64,000 bases of DNA from Crocinitomicaceae bacterium (lineage in GTDB: Bacteria > Bacteroidota > Bacteroidia > Flavobacteriales_D > Crocinitomicaceae), in the NCBI GenBank assembly GCA_016708105.1, contig JADJGJ010000001.1:1426001-1490000 (forward strand). The letters run 5' to 3'. Below are positions 61,288 through 64,000 of this stretch, one piece after another. Made by a program: the position numbers and the translations under genes. How positions within the stretch are numbered: the first letter of the stretch is position 1; each line of letters starts with the position of its first letter. The notes beneath the pieces are model-generated. The model saw nothing but the letters and a program-made list of their open reading frames with translations. It had not been told where the DNA came from and did no database searches.

Positions 61288-61290
61288 TTT

Positions 61291-62634
61291 ATGCAATTGC
61301 CTGAGTCTTTTCTTAAATCCTTGTCATCTGTTTTATCTGAGGCTGAGGTGAATCTATTTACAGACGCTATTCAGCAAGAAATTCCGGTGAGTGTGCGGCT
61401 TAATTCAAATAAAATTTCTGATTTACAAATTGACCAACAGGTGCCTTGGTGTGTGAATGGATTTTATTTAACTCAGCGCCCCAAATTTATTTTTGATCCT
61501 GATTTTCACGCAGGTGCTTATTATGTGCAAGAGGCGGGCAGCATGTTGATTGAACAGGCGCTGAAACAACATGTGAACTTATCTGAACCTATCAAGGTAC
61601 TTGACTTGTGCGCATCGCCCGGAGGGAAATCAACGCATGTGCTATCGTTAATCTCTGATGATAGTTTGTTGGTGAGTAATGAAGTAATTCACTCAAGAAT
61701 TCAGGCTTTGGAACAAAATTTAGTGCGGTGGGGATCATCAAATTTTTTGATTACGCAAAATGATCCTTCTGCTTTTTCATCTTTCAAAGGTCAGTTTGAT
61801 ATCATTTTGGTTGATGCGCCCTGCTCAGGGGAAGGTATGTTTAGAAAACATGCGCATGCCGTTTCAGAATGGAGTGAACAAAACGTGAACCATTGCGCTG
61901 CAAGGCAGAATAGAATTCTTGAAGATGTTTGGCCGTCATTGAAGGAAGATGGCTTGCTCATTTATTCAACTTGCACCTATAATGTGCAGGAGAATGAATA
62001 TAATATTCAGAATTTTTTGGCAAATGTTGATGGAGTTTCTTTGAAAGTGAATCTACCTGAACAATGGAATGTTCTTGAGTCAAAACATGATGAGGTTTTT
62101 GGTTACCGAATGATGCCCCATCGCACGCGCAGTGAAGGTTTTTTTATGTCTGTGATACAGAAAAAAAGTGAAGAATCATCAAGACAAAAAGTTCAATTGA
62201 TGAAAGCAGCAAGTGCAAAATTTGACTGGCAGCATTATTTGAAAGATGCTGACAATTTTTTGCTGATTGAATTTAAAAATCAATTTTTTGCTATTCATAA
62301 AAGTCATCATGCCTTTATTTCTGATTGTGTACAAAGGCTCCATGTAATTAATCCCGGGCTGTGTATGGGTGAAATCAAGGGACATGATTTTGTTCCGGAT
62401 ACCGCACTGGCATTATCAACATCGTTATCAAAAGAATCTTTCAGAATCACTGATTTAACTAAAGAAGATGCTTTGCGTTATCTTCAAAAAGAAGCAGTAA
62501 TATCATCCCATTCAGAAAAGGGATTTGAATTGGTTTCATATAAAAATCAACCGCTTGGTTTTATTAAAAATTTGGGTAACCGAAGTAATAATCTCTACCC
62601 TAAAAACTGGCGAATTTTAAGTAGAGTCGAATAA
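61291..62634 (+). CDS. rRNA cytosine-C5 methyltransferase, RsmF/NOL1-NOP2-sun type
   Basis: A 447-residue protein. Substrate-binding N-terminal part (RLNSNKISD, YVQEAGSMLIEQAL), then LDLCASPGGKSTHVLSL (SAM motif), ILVDAPCSGEGMFRKH (first Cys) and LIYSTCTYNVQENE (nucleophilic Cys). The C-terminal 150 residues resemble the RsmF extension and the segment GFIKNLGNRSNNLYPKNWRI. It would methylate rRNA; the site is not inferred. I chose the ATG at 61291 over the TTG at 61285. Confidence 0.93.
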   Translation: MQLPESFLKSLSSVLSEAEVNLFTDAIQQEIPVSVRLNSNKISDLQIDQQVPWCVNGFYLTQRPKFIFDPDFHAGAYYVQEAGSMLIEQALKQHVNLSEPIKVLDLCASPGGKSTHVLSLISDDSLLVSNEVIHSRIQALEQNLVRWGSSNFLITQNDPSAFSSFKGQFDIILVDAPCSGEGMFRKHAHAVSEWSEQNVNHCAARQNRILEDVWPSLKEDGLLIYSTCTYNVQENEYNIQNFLANVDGVSLKVNLPEQWNVLESKHDEVFGYRMMPHRTRSEGFFMSVIQKKSEESSRQKVQLMKAASAKFDWQHYLKDADNFLLIEFKNQFFAIHKSHHAFISDCVQRLHVINPGLCMGEIKGHDFVPDTALALSTSLSKESFRITDLTKEDALRYLQKEAVISSHSEKGFELVSYKNQPLGFIKNLGNRSNNLYPKNWRILSRVE

Positions 62635-62650
62635 GAAAACGCGGTCCGAT

Positions 62651-62740
62651 TTTTTTTGTAGGCGCAGGTCGCGACCTGCGCCTACAAAAAAACCGCGATC
62701 TGCGCCTACAAAAAAACCGCGATCTGCGCCTAGAAAAAAA
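62651..62740. repeat. 28-bp palindrome with tandem half-units (copy 2)
   Basis: 62658-62685 is a perfect palindrome with half GTAGGCGCAGGTCG; with the flanking T7 and A7 runs the symmetry covers 42 bp (62651-62692). To its right the half-unit GCGA(C/T)CTGCGCCTACAAAAAAACC repeats three times with a 24-bp period (62671, 62695, 62719). It lies between the convergent rRNA methyltransferase and elbB genes. Confidence 0.92.
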
Positions 62741-62757
62741 TATTCACAGAGCGCCAA

Positions 62758-63438
62758 TTAAACCAGCATGATCATTTCTGCTATGGCTGCTTTGATATTA
62801 TTTCTGATTTCTATAATGCTTGCATCCATCATGTAGCAAGGAGCAGTGACAATTTTGTTTTTGCTATCCACCAAAACTTCACGCACAGTTTTCATGGCTG
62901 TTGTTGCACCGGTTTTTTCAAGGCCTGCACTGAAGCCGGGTATGTCATAAGGTGAAGGTTCTTTATCTGATCCTAAGGTCATATTAGCGTGTACTGATGA
63001 GCCTTGTAGTGCTTTAGCAACAACAACCGGACTAACACACAACGCGCAAATAGGTTTACCTACATTATTCAGGTTGACCAAGAGGAGTTTTACTTCGGGA
63101 AGAATGTCACCATCAGGACCGGCGAATGCCCATTTGGTGAAATTTTTTGCTGAACCAAATCCTCCGGGAATGACGAGTGCATCAATATCAGCAGGGTCAA
63201 CTTGGGTAATGTTTTTTATGTCTCCGCGCGCAATGCGTGCAGCTTCTGTAAGCATATTACGGCTTTCAGGCATCTCGCTTCCGTCTAAATGATTCACAAC
63301 ATGATGCTGAGGTTTATCAAGGCTAATGCATACGTAGTCATGTCCTGACTCTTTGATCGCTAGCATGGCCAATACGGTCTCTTGTATTTCTGCTCCGTCA
63401 TAAACGCCGCAACCTGAAAGTAAAATTCCTATCTTCAT
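62758..63438 (-). CDS. elbB: ElbB-type DJ-1/PfpI-superfamily protein
   Basis: A 226-residue class I glutamine amidotransferase-like protein: MKIGILLSGCGVYDGAEIQETVLAM, VIPGGFGSAKNFTKWAFAG and the nucleophile elbow ICALCVSPVVVAKAL with its Cys. Known homologues affect isoprenoid synthesis and have glyoxalase-like activity in vitro, but the physiological role is not firm. It is transcribed convergently to the rRNA methyltransferase. Confidence 0.93.
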   Translation of the reverse strand: MKIGILLSGCGVYDGAEIQETVLAMLAIKESGHDYVCISLDKPQHHVVNHLDGSEMPESRNMLTEAARIARGDIKNITQVDPADIDALVIPGGFGSAKNFTKWAFAGPDGDILPEVKLLLVNLNNVGKPICALCVSPVVVAKALQGSSVHANMTLGSDKEPSPYDIPGFSAGLEKTGATTAMKTVREVLVDSKNKIVTAPCYMMDASIIEIRNNIKAAIAEMIMLV

Positions 63439-63520
63439 TTTTTACCAATTTTTAAAGTGACACATTCCAAAATCATGGTGGTAATGTGTAATTTTGAGAA
63501 GCTAAATTTAGACAATTCAA

Positions 63521-63925
63521 TTGACAGAACGTTATTCATATAAACAACTTGTCTTTTATGATGGAGACTGTGGCTTCTGCAATTCATCTGTTCAACTTAT
63601 TCTTAAAAATAGGAAAACGGAATTCTATTTTATTCCCTTACAAAGCCCAAAAGCCGTTGAACTACTCAGCCAAAAAAAAGTATCTGTGACAATGGATACC
63701 ATTTATTTTCTGAAAGATGAACATCTTTATCAAAAATCAGCAGCTGCCTTGCAAATTTGCAGAGGATTAAACTGGAAATTTAAATGGATGTTTCTGTTTT
63801 ATTTTCTGCCGGTTTTTTTGCGTGACCCTTTTTATAACTGGGTTGCAAAGAGAAGGCATCGCTTGCGCAAAGGATATTGTGTTGTGCCTGATGCCGACGA
63901 AAAAAAGTATTTTATAAACGAATGA
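63521..63925 (+). CDS. DCC-family thiol-disulfide oxidoreductase-like protein (YuxK type)
   Basis: A 134-residue protein with the family motif VFYDGDCGFCNSSVQLILK at the N-terminus (DxDCxxC), and an ending with the conserved LYNWVAKRRHRL-like segment (FYNWVAKRRHRLRKGYC). The start is the TTG at 63521. Proteins of this family are predicted thioredoxin-fold proteins; activity is not shown. It is divergent from elbB. Confidence 0.9.
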   Translation: MTERYSYKQLVFYDGDCGFCNSSVQLILKNRKTEFYFIPLQSPKAVELLSQKKVSVTMDTIYFLKDEHLYQKSAAALQICRGLNWKFKWMFLFYFLPVFLRDPFYNWVAKRRHRLRKGYCVVPDADEKKYFINE

Positions 63926-63951
63926 TCTGTCTTAACAAAAAAAAATTAACC

Positions 63952-64000
63952 ATGCAAAAAGAATATTGGGACAAACGATGGACTGAAAATCAAACCGGTT
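63952..64000 (+). CDS. Start of a probable TPMT-family methyltransferase (truncated by window edge)
   Basis: ATG at 63952, then MQKEYWDKRWTENQTG, open to the window edge. The YWDKRWTENQTG sequence matches the N-terminus of thiopurine S-methyltransferase-like SAM enzymes. Only 16 codons are seen, so the call is tentative. Confidence 0.55.
   Translation, partial: MQKEYWDKRWTENQTG

Noticed and set aside
62651..62740. Possible CRISPR array (regular half-units with short gaps)
   Set aside because: Units are contiguous with A-runs between them rather than unique spacers, the period is only 24 bp, there are just three units, and no cas genes are in the window.

Overview
The window looks like a low-GC Bacteroidetes chromosome, probably a gliding or T9SS-using member of the Flavobacteriales (family not resolved). 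Evidence: secreted proteins end in both known T9SS sorting domains (type B at the end of the 8672-11683 gene, type A in 11693-12631 and 58250-60207); the clearest promoters have the Bacteroidetes form TTG-N19-TAnnTTTG; and the housekeeping genes (FabG, Fmt, PyrR/PyrB, HU, ABC-F, RlmI) are of Bacteroidetes type. I see no tRNA, rRNA, CRISPR array, prophage or replication origin.

Left part (1-14.05 kb) is an accessory, scarred region. A partial GT39-like membrane protein and a six-TM protein are followed by three insertion sequences of three families. An IS1634-type element (2459-4056) sits inside a secreted CxxCxGxG-repeat gene and made a 37-bp target duplication. An IS256-type element (4950-6270) splits a lipoprotein gene. 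An IS4-type element (12644-14039, 9-bp duplication) lies 12 bp upstream of a LamG/T9SS gene. All three transposases are frameshifted. Between them a class II Fic gene sits in a cassette bounded by two 153-bp near-identical copies of the 3' end of the large T9SS surface-protein gene.

14.07-21.83 kb is a tightly packed leftward operon containing the complete CMP-pseudaminic acid pathway (pseB, pseC, a pse-associated methylase, pseF, a pseG-pseH fusion, pseI), with a Maf/DUF115-like protein and a GT2 glycosyltransferase at its head. Before the IS4 insertion its end lay about 37 bp from the two surface-protein genes. The larger of these carries many D-(S/T)-(A/I/L/V/T) sequences, the Bacteroidetes O-glycosylation motif, which suggests but does not prove a glycan-target link.

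22-44 kb is mostly conserved core: cold-shock protein, FabG, zinc-ribbon coiled coil, Nif3, HutF, TrmH-type methyltransferase, HU, cupin, Fmt, MATE, RlmI, two tandem TPR histidine kinases, YggS, DUF1015, PyrR-PyrB, HigBA and an ABC-F ATPase. 44.4-60.2 kb is rich in signalling and secreted proteins: a NarL-type two-component pair, a trio of secreted proteins (barrel, propeller, WG repeat), a CorC-like protein, a TPR-SpoIIE phosphatase, a secreted metacaspase-like protein, ParDE and a frameshifted T9SS protein. 60.4-64 kb has methyltransferases, ElbB, a DCC thioredoxin-like protein and the start of a TPMT-like gene.

A family of 28-bp palindromes (consensus half GTAGGCGC(A/C)GGTCG) occurs at 21.87, 27.37 and 62.66 kb, two copies with tandem half-units on the same side.
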